The notes: a model not told the origin generated them from the letters alone. DNA of 64,000 bases from Collimonas pratensis (GCF_001584185.1 NZ_CP013234.1:434001-498000); one strand, 5' to 3'. Counted from the first letter of the stretch, positions 1-9,311 are shown. Numbers and translations are program-made.

Positions 1-2
1 TG

Positions 3-2507
3 ACTGATGTCGTCAAGCGTATCGCCGGCGTCTCCGTGAGTTTTAATGGCGACACCATCAATGGCCGCGACGAAGCGCAATTCATTGCCATCCGCGGACT
101 CGACGGCAGCTATAACAACGTGGTGATCGATGGCGCGCCGATGGCGTCGGTCGATCAGACCAGCCGCAGCGCCCGCACCAATATGCTGCCGGCATCAATG
201 GTCAAGGAAGTGCAGGTATTCAAGACCTGGCAACCGGACATGGATCCGAACGCAGTGGGCGGATCAGTCAATATCGTTACTCGTAGTGCTTTCGACAATG
301 GTGGGAAACCATATCTAAACGCCAGCGTAGCGCTGGGCCATGCAGACGGCACCGGCAAAGTGCTGTCCGGGGCCGAGGGGCTGGGCAAAAAAACCGATGT
401 CACCATCAGCAACACCTTCGGCCCGGACAAGGCGTTGGGTTATGTGATTTCGGCAAACTACGAAAAGGAAAATACCACCTCCATCGGTCACATGACGACC
501 GATAATATTTTCTACAACTATTACAATGCCGACGGCACGATCGCCAATCCGGCGGGCAGCGGCGGCCCGAATACCGGTAACGGAATTGCGGTTCCGCAGC
601 AGTTCAAGTATTGGCAATATCAGAAAAACCTGGAACGTCAGGGTATCAATGCCAAGCTTGAAGCAAAATTCAATCCCGATGTTTATGGTTTCCTGTCGCT
701 GGGCTATAACAGTGAGAGCATGCATGAACGGCGTAATGAAACCTTCATCGACGATAGCCGCAGCACGGGCGCCAATCCAGTGTCGAACCAGACCCAGACG
801 TCCGGCCAGTTCGCGCGCGGAGAAGCTGAAACAGGCTATTCGGCATCGACTATCAAACGCACGGTCGAATCGATCCAGAGCGGGATCGACTGGAAACTGG
901 ACGACAACAAAGTTCTGTCCTTGCGCTCCTCGCTGTCGGAAGCCAGTCATCGCGAGCCGCGCGAGCTGGCTAAATATATTTATGCCAATTTCAAGTATCC
1001 AGGCGCCGGCTTGGCTCCGGTGCTTAGCGGCACACCAGGACTGGCCATGGGCTACGACACCTCCGGATTCGAACCGGCGGTCAGTCTCAACAATCCTTCC
1101 AACTTCACTAATCTGAATAATTGGCAGGCGTATTACTGGCGGACCGAGGCAGTCAAGATCGATGACCGGGTAGGCAATCTGAAGCTCGACTATCGCTGGA
1201 ATCAGGACAACGATTCGCGCGGACTGGGCGCTGCTGCGGGGATAGACTACCGCCGCCTGAACCATAGCTACAACTATACAAACACCCAGTATTATCCGAC
1301 CGCAGGCGGCATGACGATGGCCGGCAACGGCTACGTGTCGAGCACGATCATGCCAAACAGTGGCGGTCTACCGTTCTTGATCGTCAATTCGGGAGCGGCC
1401 TGGCAGCAATTGGCCGCCAATGGCAATATCATCGCGCCCAACAGCGCCAATCTGATCAATAGCACCCAAAGCAATTACTCGCATAGCGAGCAGACGGCGG
1501 CCGCTTATGCCATGGCGTCCTACAGAACGGATCGCCTGAGCGGCATGTTCGGCTTGCGGCAAGACAACACCACGCTGTCGACCACCGGCAATGTGCGCAA
1601 TAACGTCAGCGGCGCCACCACCTGGTTGTCGCAGACCAATGACTCGAAATACAATTTCCTGTTGCCGGCGGCGTCCTTGGTGTTCGATGCTACCAGTACG
1701 GTGAAGCTCAAGGTCGCCGCCAGCCAAACCATCGGCCGGCCTAATTACGATGCCTATGCGCCGAATACCACGATTTCGCAAAACACCGACGGCACGGTCT
1801 CGGTAACACAGGGCAATCCGAACATCAAGCCGCGCGAATCGAATAATCTCGACTTCTCCGCCGAATGGTATTTACCCAACTCCAGCCTGGCGTCGCTCGC
1901 CGTGTTCGACAAGCGGATCAAGAACGAAATCTATACCCTGTCAAGCCAAGGAACGCTGTTTTACAACGGCGCTACCCGCACAGCGGCAATCACCCAGCCG
2001 CTGAACGCCTCCAGCTCGACATTGAACGGCGTCGAATTGAACTACGTGCAAGGCTCGCTGGGCTGGCTGTCGCCTTATCTGCAAGGACTCGGCTTTAGCG
2101 GCAACCTGACCTTCCTGAACGGCGAATTGAACGCGATTACCTCATCCGGCGCGACGCGCAAGATTAATCACCTGGTCAATCAGCCAGACCAGATTCGCAA
2201 CCTGACGGTGTTCTACAACTACCAGAAGTTCGGCGTCAGCGCCGCTTACAACTGGACCGGCACCAGTTTGCGCCTGGTCGACGCCAATTTGCCAAGTCAG
2301 GACGTGTACTGGCAACCGCGCAAGCAAATCGACCTGCAGGCACGTTACGACCTCGGTTCCGGATGGAAGGCGGTTGCAGAAATCGGCAATCTGACGAATT
2401 CACCGGTCACCAGCGTAACCGGGCAAAACCGGAACCTGTTGAAGGACACCTTTTCGTTAGGCAGAACCCTCTGGATCGGCCTCAACTACGCTCCGAAAGA
2501 TCTATAA
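3..2507 (+). CDS. TonB-dependent outer-membrane receptor, 5'-truncated by the window edge
   Basis: The reading frame is open from base 3, so the signal peptide, TonB box and start of the plug lie outside the window. What is visible is the rest of the plug domain (motif IRGLDGSYNNVVIDGAPMAS, then EVQVFKTWQPDMDP and GGSVNIVTR) followed by a beta-barrel of about 700 residues. The plug wording resembles the large Xanthomonas/Caulobacter-type receptors (TIGR01782 style), which import carbohydrates or other large nutrients. The protein ends in NYAPKDL rather than the usual C-terminal aromatic residue. ExbB, ExbD and TonB genes follow directly at 2570-4383, so the receptor probably has its own energising complex. 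The substrate cannot be read from sequence; the phospholipase gene downstream suggests a phosphorus- or lipid-derived ligand (inference). Confidence 0.9.
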   Translation, partial: TDVVKRIAGVSVSFNGDTINGRDEAQFIAIRGLDGSYNNVVIDGAPMASVDQTSRSARTNMLPASMVKEVQVFKTWQPDMDPNAVGGSVNIVTRSAFDNGGKPYLNASVALGHADGTGKVLSGAEGLGKKTDVTISNTFGPDKALGYVISANYEKENTTSIGHMTTDNIFYNYYNADGTIANPAGSGGPNTGNGIAVPQQFKYWQYQKNLERQGINAKLEAKFNPDVYGFLSLGYNSESMHERRNETFIDDSRSTGANPVSNQTQTSGQFARGEAETGYSASTIKRTVESIQSGIDWKLDDNKVLSLRSSLSEASHREPRELAKYIYANFKYPGAGLAPVLSGTPGLAMGYDTSGFEPAVSLNNPSNFTNLNNWQAYYWRTEAVKIDDRVGNLKLDYRWNQDNDSRGLGAAAGIDYRRLNHSYNYTNTQYYPTAGGMTMAGNGYVSSTIMPNSGGLPFLIVNSGAAWQQLAANGNIIAPNSANLINSTQSNYSHSEQTAAAYAMASYRTDRLSGMFGLRQDNTTLSTTGNVRNNVSGATTWLSQTNDSKYNFLLPAASLVFDATSTVKLKVAASQTIGRPNYDAYAPNTTISQNTDGTVSVTQGNPNIKPRESNNLDFSAEWYLPNSSLASLAVFDKRIKNEIYTLSSQGTLFYNGATRTAAITQPLNASSSTLNGVELNYVQGSLGWLSPYLQGLGFSGNLTFLNGELNAITSSGATRKINHLVNQPDQIRNLTVFYNYQKFGVSAAYNWTGTSLRLVDANLPSQDVYWQPRKQIDLQARYDLGSGWKAVAEIGNLTNSPVTSVTGQNRNLLKDTFSLGRTLWIGLNYAPKDL

Positions 2508-2569
2508 ATCCCGGCTCCTGCCGGCGCGCTGCGGGCAGGAAGTTTCCCCATTTATCAAAGGAATGGAAT

Positions 2570-3292
2570 ATGAACGCATTTCAACAATTCATCGACTTGA
2601 GCATACAGTCGATGGGCATTATTCCGCTGCTGGCGCTGATATTATTGATAGTGCTGGCGGTGGCCATCGAGCGCATTGCTTTCTTCGGACGCACCGTGCC
2701 GTCGGGCGCCAGGATCGACCGCGAATTGTCCGCTATCGATCATCGTCAGGAACAGGCGTTGCGTGAAATCGCTGGCCGCTATCGCGCCACGGTGTTCGGC
2801 GGTACTTTGCAGGCGGTGGTCGAGGCGCGACATCTGGATACTCCTGAAGCAATGGATCGTTATGTAGACGAAGCTATCGTGCGCACGATGCCGCAGCTCG
2901 ACAAGCATCTGTGGCTGGTAAATGCGGCCGTGACGCTGGGACCGCTGATCGGCTTGCTCGGCACTATCATCGGCATTACCGAATCATTCAATGTGCTAGG
3001 AGCAGCTGGCCCAAGTGCGGGGGCGGTGACGGGCGGGATTGGCCATGCGCTGATCGCTACAGGTTGCGGCCTGATCGTTGCGATTGTAGGCGTAGCCGCC
3101 AACAGCTATTTCGACAAGCGCGCCCGGCTTACCATCTTGCAACTCGATCTGTTGAAGCTGATGTGCATCAAACGTTTGCACCTGACTGACTACCGTGCTG
3201 GCAAAGTGCGCTCCGTGCACGGGCAGCCCCCCGCTGTGCAGCCCGTTCTTACACGTCCCGTCGGCGCTGAACTGGCTGGAGCACGAGGATGA
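2570..3292 (+). CDS. exbB: ExbB/TolQ/MotA-family proton channel subunit
   Basis: Inner-membrane subunit of the ExbB-ExbD-TonB machine that turns proton motive force into TonB movement. The 240-residue protein has three membrane segments: about residues 15-35 (IIPLLALILLIVLAVAIER), 115-135 (AAVTLGPLIGLLGTIIG) and 155-175 (ALIATGCGLIVAIVGVAAN). The last two carry the GLLGTI and ALIATGxGL motifs of the family. The frame is open further upstream, but the ATG at 2570 is preceded by AAAGGA and gives the normal N-terminus. Its stop overlaps the start of exbD (ATGA), which indicates translational coupling. A tail of about 40 Pro/Ala/Val-rich residues follows the last helix. Confidence 0.93.
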   Translation: MNAFQQFIDLSIQSMGIIPLLALILLIVLAVAIERIAFFGRTVPSGARIDRELSAIDHRQEQALREIAGRYRATVFGGTLQAVVEARHLDTPEAMDRYVDEAIVRTMPQLDKHLWLVNAAVTLGPLIGLLGTIIGITESFNVLGAAGPSAGAVTGGIGHALIATGCGLIVAIVGVAANSYFDKRARLTILQLDLLKLMCIKRLHLTDYRAGKVRSVHGQPPAVQPVLTRPVGAELAGARG

Positions 3293-3687
3293 GCCGTACC
3301 CGTTATATGGAATCGCACGAGCCGCACATCGAGATCATCCCGATGATCGACATCATGATGTTCCTGCTGATTTTTTTCATGGTGACCATGCTGAAGATGA
3401 TCGATGCCAGCGGCATCAAGATCAATGTGCCACAAGCGTCAACCGCGGCGCCTTTGCCAAAAACATCTCTGACCATCACGGTGAAGAAGGACGGCGATCT
3501 GTTTTTCGATGGACAACCTGTTTCAGCGGCGTCGCTGACCGAAAAAATCAAGACACGAGCTGTTGGCGCCAAGCTGGAGGTGCTGATCGCCGGCGACAAG
3601 GAGGTGTCGCTGGAGAATCTGCTGCATGTGATGGACGTAGCCCGCACCGCCGGAGTCGATGATATCGGCATCGCCGCAAAACGTTAA
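3289..3687 (+). CDS. exbD: ExbD/TolR-family protein
   Basis: Partner of ExbB. One N-terminal membrane helix (about residues 17-37, IIPMIDIMMFLLIFFMVTML) carries the conserved proton-path aspartate, Asp21, in the PMID motif. A periplasmic domain of about 90 residues follows. The length of 132 residues is normal. It overlaps exbB by four bases and is followed nine bases later by tonB, so the three genes form one operon, probably with the receptor gene upstream. Confidence 0.93.
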   Translation: MSRTRYMESHEPHIEIIPMIDIMMFLLIFFMVTMLKMIDASGIKINVPQASTAAPLPKTSLTITVKKDGDLFFDGQPVSAASLTEKIKTRAVGAKLEVLIAGDKEVSLENLLHVMDVARTAGVDDIGIAAKR

Positions 3688-3696
3688 GGTAAAAAG

Positions 3697-4383
3697 ATGA
3701 GCAGCTCAATGCCAGGCGCAAGCCTGCTGCCAGTACGAGAAACGGGCCTGCGTTGGCCGTTGGCGCTGTTGGCCGCCAGTGCCATCGAAACGATGTTGAT
3801 TTTTCTGGCGCTAGGTACCCATGCCAAGCCGGTTGCGGCATTGTTGCCGGCACCGGTAAAAATTGCGCGCCTGGTCACGATTGCCGATGTGCCGGGAGAG
3901 CCAGATCCGGCACCAGCAGCGCCGCCGCAAAAACGTGAATCCCCGAAACCTGCCGTCAAACCTTTGCCGCAGCTATCGCCGAAACCGCAGGTTGATGCAG
4001 CGCCAGTGGAATCCAATCCGGAGCCGCAGGCAGATAGTACGCCGCAAGAGGCGCCGTCAGCTGCATTACCTGTTGCGCCGAGAGTGCAAGCCCCCGTTTC
4101 CGCGAAACCTGACAAGGCCGGCGCTGTGCGACGCGGCATCGTGCCACTGGTCAGGGTAGAGCCGGACTATCCGGCACGTGCGCTTGCCGCCAACACCGAA
4201 GGCGCCGTGGTAGCACATGTGACGATAGAAAAGGATGGCAGCGTTAGCGGGGTAAATATTGTTCGCGCGCAGCCGCCGAAGATTTTTGATCAGGAAGCCA
4301 TCCGTGCATTGATGCGCTGGAAATTTTCTCAGAACGACGGCGGTACGGTCGGAGAGGTGGAATTGCATTTTACTTTGAACTGA
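3697..4383 (+). CDS. tonB: TonB energy-transducing protein
   Basis: Links ExbBD in the inner membrane to TonB boxes of outer-membrane receptors. The 228-residue protein has an N-terminal anchor (about residues 15-40, LRWPLALLAASAIETMLIFL) and a long Pro/Ala/Glu/Lys-rich periplasm-spanning region (about 60-145). A canonical C-terminal TonB domain follows (from PLVRVEPDYPARAL through GAVVAHVTIEKDGSVSGV to RWKFSQN). It lies directly after exbD in an operon next to a receptor gene, which suggests a specialised rather than housekeeping TonB (inference). Confidence 0.93.
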   Translation: MSSSMPGASLLPVRETGLRWPLALLAASAIETMLIFLALGTHAKPVAALLPAPVKIARLVTIADVPGEPDPAPAAPPQKRESPKPAVKPLPQLSPKPQVDAAPVESNPEPQADSTPQEAPSAALPVAPRVQAPVSAKPDKAGAVRRGIVPLVRVEPDYPARALAANTEGAVVAHVTIEKDGSVSGVNIVRAQPPKIFDQEAIRALMRWKFSQNDGGTVGEVELHFTLN

Positions 4384-4525
4384 CTGTTGCAAATAACAGC
4401 AAGTATAAAAACATAGGGTGACGGTGGCGCAAGACGATGATTGTCACTGGCGAATATGGCGGCCGGCGATTCTCCGTAGTTAAAAAATATCGCTCAACTT
4501 TTTACACTAAAAATAATTTTCATTT

Positions 4526-6637
4526 ATGACATTTTCTTCACAAAGCCGACGCCGATTCCTGAAACTGGCCGCCGGGTCAACCGGTGCGGCGTTATCCCTC
4601 GGCGGCTTGCCTCTGTCGATTCAACGAGCGCTCGCCATTCCCGCATCGTCTCCGACCGGTACCATCAAAGACGTGAAACGCGTGGTGATATTGATGCAGG
4701 AGAACCGTTCCTTCGATCATTATTTTGGCACGATGAAGGGAGTACGTGGATTCGGCGACCGCATACCCCGGCCTCAGCCGAATGGCAAATCGGTGTTTCA
4801 CCAGCAGGGCAAGAACGGCAAACCTATCCTGCCGTTCAGGATGGAAATGCAGACCACGAGTGCAGGGTGCGCCGGCGGCGACTTACCGCATGCATGGTCT
4901 GACCAGCATGCAGCTTGGAATCATGGCAAGTACGACAGCTGGATTGAAGCCAAGAAAAATCCGGTGACAATGGGCTATTTTACAAGGGATGATATTCCCT
5001 TTCATTTCGCATTGGCGGAAGCTTTCACCATTTGCGATGCTTATCACTGTTCTGTACCGGGATCCACCAACCCCAACCGCTTCCATCTGATGACCGGCAC
5101 GATCGATCCATCCGGCGCTGGCGGCGGCCCGGTCACGTATCAGCCTAAGCCCGGCGTCTGGTCTGGCGTCGCTGGCGAAATTCCACATGCTGCCGACAGT
5201 TATAACTGGACTACGTACCCGGAACGCCTTCAAGAACACAACGTTTCCTGGCGCGTTTATCAAGGTACCAACGACATGCATGCCGCCAACGGCGACTATC
5301 CGAGTGACTTCAATGTGCTGCAGCACTTCTTCCGACAGTACCAGTCCGCTCCGGCAACGTCACCGTTATGGATCAACGGTTGTAGTAAATACACATTGGA
5401 AAATTTCGCCACTGACGTAACGAGCAACACCCTGCCTCAGGTGTCGTGGTTGATGCCGCCGTTAGTTAATTCAGAACATCCGATCCGGACGCCGGCATAT
5501 GGCGCCAGTTACATTAGTCGGGTGCTAAATATTCTGACGTCCAATCCGGCCTTGTGGAGCGGTACTGTTTTCCTTGTTACCTATGACGAGAACGACGGTT
5601 TTTTTGATCACATGGTGCCGCCTATGCCACCGATGTCCCGCTTGAACGGACTCTCGACGGTGGATGTTTCGCAGGAACTCCATACAGTCGGCGATTACGT
5701 CAATCGCGCAGATAAGCTGCCATATGGCTTAGGAGCTCGAGTTCCAATGTTCGTCATATCGCCATGGTCGAAGGGCGGTGCGGTATGCTCTCAGGTATTT
5801 GATCACACCTCGATACTCCAATTCCTGGAACAGGTTTTTGATGTTCAAGAACCGAATATCAGTCCTTGGCGCAGAGCTGTGTGCGGCGATCTGACCTCGG
5901 CCTTTGATTTCTCCAAGGCGGATGCGAGTAACCCAGGTTTGCCAGATACTTCCCGATATCAAGCCATATCGGATGCCCAATGCAAGCTGCCGCCGCCAGC
6001 TCCACCGGCATTGGCTGTGCTGCCACAGCAGGAAGCCGGTATACGCCGGGCCAAAGCATTGCCTTACGCATTAGCTGTCGAGGAACGGCACGATATTGAC
6101 AATAACCTGGTCTGGCTGGATTTCATGAATACCGGAAACGCCGGCGCAGTTTTTCAAATCTATACGGGCGGCACTCCTGATGGTCCCAGGACTTACACGG
6201 TCGAAGCCGGTAAGAAATTGTCGGATGCATGGCCGGTGGCTGCCAAAAGCGAAATCTACGATCTTTGCGTCTACGGTCCGAATGGTTTCTTGCGTCAATT
6301 CAAGGGAGCAATCTCGGCTGCGGCGGATAGGCGAGAACCTGTCGTAAGAGCGCATTACGACCCTATAAAGGGCAATGTCTTTTTGACTATCAAGAACAGT
6401 GGGAAGACCACGATTAAGATGACGGTGATCGACAATGCTTATGGCAATGCATCGCGTACCCTGACGATTGCCGGCGGCACCAGCGTGAAGGAACGATGGC
6501 TGCTCGCATCCAGCAATCAATGGTATGACCTTAGCGTCGGCGCGGATGACGATGGTCATTTTATGCGTCGTTTTGCTGGCCATGTCGAAACTGGAAAGGA
6601 CTCAACTTCCGATCCAGCGTTTCATTGCTCTCAGTAG
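4526..6637 (+). CDS. Tat-exported phospholipase C (phosphoesterase PF04185 type)
   Basis: Predicted to hydrolyse phosphocholine-type phospholipids outside the cytoplasm. The 703-residue protein begins with a twin-arginine signal (SRRRFLKLAAGSTGAALSLG), as in Pseudomonas PlcH/PlcN. The catalytic phosphoesterase domain follows, with the diagnostic ENRSFDHYFGTMKG motif near residue 55, STNPNRFHLMTGT, and YDENDGFFDHMVPP. The last 200 residues look like two copies of the small C-terminal beta domain of bacterial PLCs (around GNAGAVFQIYTGG and KNSGKTTIKMTVIDN). No convincing ribosome-binding site precedes the ATG; the leader is AT-rich. A 142-base gap separates it from tonB, so it may have its own promoter. 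The choice between phosphatidylcholine-hydrolysing and acid phosphatase-like activity cannot be made here. Confidence 0.9.
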   Translation: MTFSSQSRRRFLKLAAGSTGAALSLGGLPLSIQRALAIPASSPTGTIKDVKRVVILMQENRSFDHYFGTMKGVRGFGDRIPRPQPNGKSVFHQQGKNGKPILPFRMEMQTTSAGCAGGDLPHAWSDQHAAWNHGKYDSWIEAKKNPVTMGYFTRDDIPFHFALAEAFTICDAYHCSVPGSTNPNRFHLMTGTIDPSGAGGGPVTYQPKPGVWSGVAGEIPHAADSYNWTTYPERLQEHNVSWRVYQGTNDMHAANGDYPSDFNVLQHFFRQYQSAPATSPLWINGCSKYTLENFATDVTSNTLPQVSWLMPPLVNSEHPIRTPAYGASYISRVLNILTSNPALWSGTVFLVTYDENDGFFDHMVPPMPPMSRLNGLSTVDVSQELHTVGDYVNRADKLPYGLGARVPMFVISPWSKGGAVCSQVFDHTSILQFLEQVFDVQEPNISPWRRAVCGDLTSAFDFSKADASNPGLPDTSRYQAISDAQCKLPPPAPPALAVLPQQEAGIRRAKALPYALAVEERHDIDNNLVWLDFMNTGNAGAVFQIYTGGTPDGPRTYTVEAGKKLSDAWPVAAKSEIYDLCVYGPNGFLRQFKGAISAAADRREPVVRAHYDPIKGNVFLTIKNSGKTTIKMTVIDNAYGNASRTLTIAGGTSVKERWLLASSNQWYDLSVGADDDGHFMRRFAGHVETGKDSTSDPAFHCSQ

Positions 6638-7149
6638 AAAATTAATCAGAAATTCGTCTGAACCGTGTGGTCGAGAGTGCTAACATGAGCGTCTAACTAC
6701 CTCACAGATCCGACGAGATAGCCATCGCTGAAATTCGCATATCGATGTTCTCCACTTCAATTGTAAGAAATGTTTATATTCGTAATCACTATTCCGACCT
6801 ATTAAAGTCGAAAACATCCGCGCATTCATCGCATGCCAAACTTGTTGTTGGTCGGAAGAACGAATAACGGAAAAGCGCAAATATTAAAACGATTTCGAGC
6901 GCTACATCTCGCATCCGACAATATCGGAGAGGATGCGGTGAGCGTGCCGGTATCTGTGAGGCACTGCACGGGGATCGGAAAGATTCGAGCAATGTGTCCA
7001 ATGGCCGTTTCTAGGCAACCTGACCGCCCCTTTCGGGTTGTCACGCACTTATGCGTCGGGCCGGGTTCGGCCAGGAGCTGCCGTCCAAAAATCGCAAGGA
7101 TGTTGGAATGAACCTGAATAGTTTGTTTTACATGAAATAGGGCATTGGC
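6638..7149 (+). other. Gene-free stretch with decayed repeat sequence
   Basis: No credible gene is seen. It holds the block at 6713-6789 that recurs at 39015-39095, and, at about 7020-7090, a GC-rich segment containing GGGTTCGGCCAGGAGCTGCC. That wording recurs in decayed form after two other small genes of this island (near 7541 and 8656). Confidence 0.5.
6713..6789. repeat. Degenerate repeat shared with 39015-39095
   Basis: The cores at 6742-6769 (beginning CATATCGATGTTCTCCACTT) and 39045-39079 (beginning CGTATCGATGTTTTCGACTT) align over about 60 bases: GATAGCCATCGC/GATATGGCCGTCGC, then ATCGATGTT and CAATTGTAAGAAAT/TTAATTGTAAGGAAT. The minus-strand reading is also partly conserved (FLQLKWRTSIC versus FLTIKVENIDTC), so both may be relics of one coding element. 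The family is not identified. Confidence 0.5.
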
Positions 7150-7506
7150 ATGAGTTACGACTACAAGATTTTTCGCAGTACCGGTCAGTTGCCTTCATCA
7201 CTTGAGGATCTCATGGGGCCATCCGAACCATTTGAATCCTATGAATCTGTTAAGGCACTGCTGTCGCGCCATTCTGATGGAGTTGTCTGGAATGACAGTG
7301 AACAGGCAGGTACGCTGGAGAACGATATTGGGCGCTTCGAATTTCAATGCCCTGATGACTTGTTAGAACTCGGCATGATTTCTCTGCGTACGTCGTTTAG
7401 ACAGGACGTCACCGCCGGACATGATTTTCTCCGCAAGCTTTGCCATGCTGAGAATATGATCGCATTGGATGAACGGACTATGGAAATAATCGTTGCAACG
7501 CGATAG
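7150..7506 (+). CDS. Small hypothetical protein, immunity-like
   Basis: Unrecognised acidic cytosolic protein of 118 residues with no signal peptide, membrane segment or known catalytic motif. The N-terminus, MSYDYKIFRSTGQLP, resembles many small proteins encoded beside polymorphic toxins, whose immunity partners often begin MSYDY or MSYDF; this is recollection, not a search. The start lies 8-9 bases after a weak purine-rich site (ATAGGGCATTGGC). It stands alone with unrelated small genes on both sides and no toxin gene in the window. Confidence 0.55.
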   Translation: MSYDYKIFRSTGQLPSSLEDLMGPSEPFESYESVKALLSRHSDGVVWNDSEQAGTLENDIGRFEFQCPDDLLELGMISLRTSFRQDVTAGHDFLRKLCHAENMIALDERTMEIIVATR

Positions 7507-7762
7507 GTGTTTCGTGGGCGAGGTGTTTCGCGAAAGTCGCAGTTCGGCCAGGAGTAGCCACTGACAAATTCAGCCCAAAGCGGACATTTGGACGTCATCA
7601 TCGTATGCTACGCGTTGGTTTAATAAAGATTCGTACCTCTCTATCAAACCGGGTACGCAAAGCCCGCAGGATCTGCAGGCATCAGCATTTGGCGTGTATC
7701 CAATCTACAAAGCCATGCCGATGATTGAAAAATTAATTTCCGAAAATTGATTGAAAGACCTT

Positions 7763-8083
7763 ATGAACAAACCACTTTTCGAAATGTTGGGATTGAAAAA
7801 AAAGCCGGTTACGACTCGCTCCGGGACAGTCACACGCATCGGATTTGCCCATCCAAGCGGGGAAACGCAAGGGTACTTTGTACTGGTGCTTGAGGGTGAA
7901 AGAGAGCCGATCAAATTCGTGTTTCAGAAACCGCGCAGCGATCTTGAAACACTGGCGCTCACGATGCCCGGCGACCAGCTGACGCTGACAATCAAAGGCG
8001 AGATCGGAGACGGATGGTGTCATGTCGTGGGCGTCACAAATACCGATTTAATGTCAGCGATCGCGGTAGGAATGACGCGATAG
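7763..8083 (+). CDS. Small hypothetical protein, beta-rich
   Basis: Function unknown. The 106-residue protein from the ATG at 7763 (MNKPLFEMLGLKKKP) has alternating hydrophobic stretches suggestive of a small beta-barrel or OB-like fold (SGTVTRIGFAHPSGETQGYF, DQLTLTIKGEIGDGWCHVVG). No signal peptide is present. The frame is open 12 bases further upstream, but this start gives the more natural N-terminus. It belongs to the run of isolated same-strand orphan genes in this island. Confidence 0.5.
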   Translation: MNKPLFEMLGLKKKPVTTRSGTVTRIGFAHPSGETQGYFVLVLEGEREPIKFVFQKPRSDLETLALTMPGDQLTLTIKGEIGDGWCHVVGVTNTDLMSAIAVGMTR

Positions 8084-8332
8084 TTTGAGCAACAGCCAGA
8101 TAGTGGTCTCTACATTGGCCATGTCAATGATCGGTTTTGAAAAATTTCTGTCTACGGAAATTGCGTGTCACACGGAGATCACGTTATGTTGGCATGATGT
8201 TATCAGTCGTCCTTAACCTGAATGCCGGATTGGGAATTGACTTAGTCGCGACGGGCTTAAACCGGCCACAGGCAGCCGCTTCTTCTTGTGACCCCAGACG
8301 GGACACGAAGGCGGCTAACATCAGGAAGTGTT

Positions 8333-8653
8333 ATGAAGATAAATGTTATTCGCCAGGCGTGCTGTGCAGCCGATGACCAAATCAACAGACTTGATGCGGT
8401 TTACGAAGTAGATGGGAACACTACTATCGAGGTTTTAATACGGAAAATTTGCTCGTCAAATTTTTTACAATATTCGTCCACCCACAATCGACTAAGTGCC
8501 GAGGTCGACGGTCGGCAAGTCGCGGAGATATACGCCTCAGGTGACCCGACTTGGACTTTGGGTGTTTTGCCTACTGAACCAGTCGCGTCGGCAATAGGCG
8601 ACAACACCTTGCATTTTGTCTTCCGTCTAAACTCTACTCGTGCCGAAGGCTAA
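8333..8653 (+). CDS. Small hypothetical protein
   Basis: Unrecognised 106-residue protein beginning MKINVIRQACCAADDQINRL. The ATG at 8333 follows an AGGAAG site by five bases, which favours it over the upstream start at 8288. Features include a Cys-Cys pair near residue 10, mixed alpha/beta composition and no export signal. The coding sequence is followed by a decayed copy of the CGGCCAAAAGC-type motif. Context suggests a cassette-like or immunity-like gene, but nothing here proves function. Confidence 0.5.
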   Translation: MKINVIRQACCAADDQINRLDAVYEVDGNTTIEVLIRKICSSNFLQYSSTHNRLSAEVDGRQVAEIYASGDPTWTLGVLPTEPVASAIGDNTLHFVFRLNSTRAEG

Positions 8654-8699
8654 TCTCGGCCAAAAGCGGTGGCATCAGAGTTGAAATAAAAAGGTTGAA

Positions 8700-8909
8700 A
8701 TGAAAGAAAAACTGCCCAAGGCTCAACTACTGCGGCTTCTAGAAAAACTTATGCAGCCACAAGCTATGACGGAAAAGGAAAGTGATGATGTGCTACTTGC
8801 CTTTTGTGCTGGATGTCCAGACCCAGTGAAAGCTAGATGGTTAATTGTTGATTGTATTGAGCCGTTGTCGAACCTGGAATTGGTAGAGCGTGCGCTATCA
8901 ATGCCACTT
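8700..8909 (+). pseudogene. Small orphan gene cut off by an IS21 remnant
   Basis: The frame begins MKEKLPKAQLLRLLEKLMQP and continues to a stop at 8933. Residues after about 69 (ERALSMP) come from the transposase remnant read antisense, so the native 3' end is gone. The surviving part resembles small bacteriocin-immunity-like proteins that end ...VEKALSYKP (an impression of family wording, not a search). It has an AAAAGG site ahead of the ATG. It would have been another member of the small-gene bank. Confidence 0.5.
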
Positions 8910-8910
8910 C

Positions 8911-9279
8911 TGTCCCTTTGCTTGCAGAATTGACCCTATCCAACTGATCCACTCGCCACTGTCGCGCAAAGGCGGCAACCCGGTCGTAGGATCCTTCAAA
9001 GCCTAGCTCACATAAATCAGCATGGATCTGTTTTAAGCTGCGCCGCTGTTTTCGAGACTTTGTCGCTTCGGTTTTAAGCCAGGATGAAAGTTTGAAGGCG
9101 TACTGATCAAGAGCACTGGGAGTGCGTCGATCCCGATAAGCCGGCTCTACGATTTCTGAGCGTAGATAGCGTCTGACGGTGTTTCTGGAGATCCCCAAGC
9201 GCCTGGCGATCTCCCTCAAGGAGACCTGGTCACGAAGGTGCCAGCGTCGAATAATGCCTAATAATGCCACGTCGATCAC
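8911..9279 (-). pseudogene. IS21-family transposase (IstA) N-terminal fragment
   Basis: About 123 residues of an IstA-type DDE transposase remain. They contain the N-terminal helix-turn-helix (LREIARRLGISRNTVRRYLR, about residues 21-40) and the linker ending FARQWRVDQLDRVNSASKGT. The catalytic core and the partner ATPase IstB are missing. The frame runs on into flanking DNA, so the junction lies close to 8910. The multiple-repeat end of the element is preserved at 9312-9386. Confidence 0.8.
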
Positions 9280-9311
9280 TCCAATCTCCCACTCACTATA
9301 TTGAGTAGGAT

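Noticed and set aside
8137..8376. Open frame beginning MKNFCLRKLRVTRRS as a secreted small protein
   Set aside because: No ribosome-binding site, biased composition, and it overlaps the better-supported gene at 8333.
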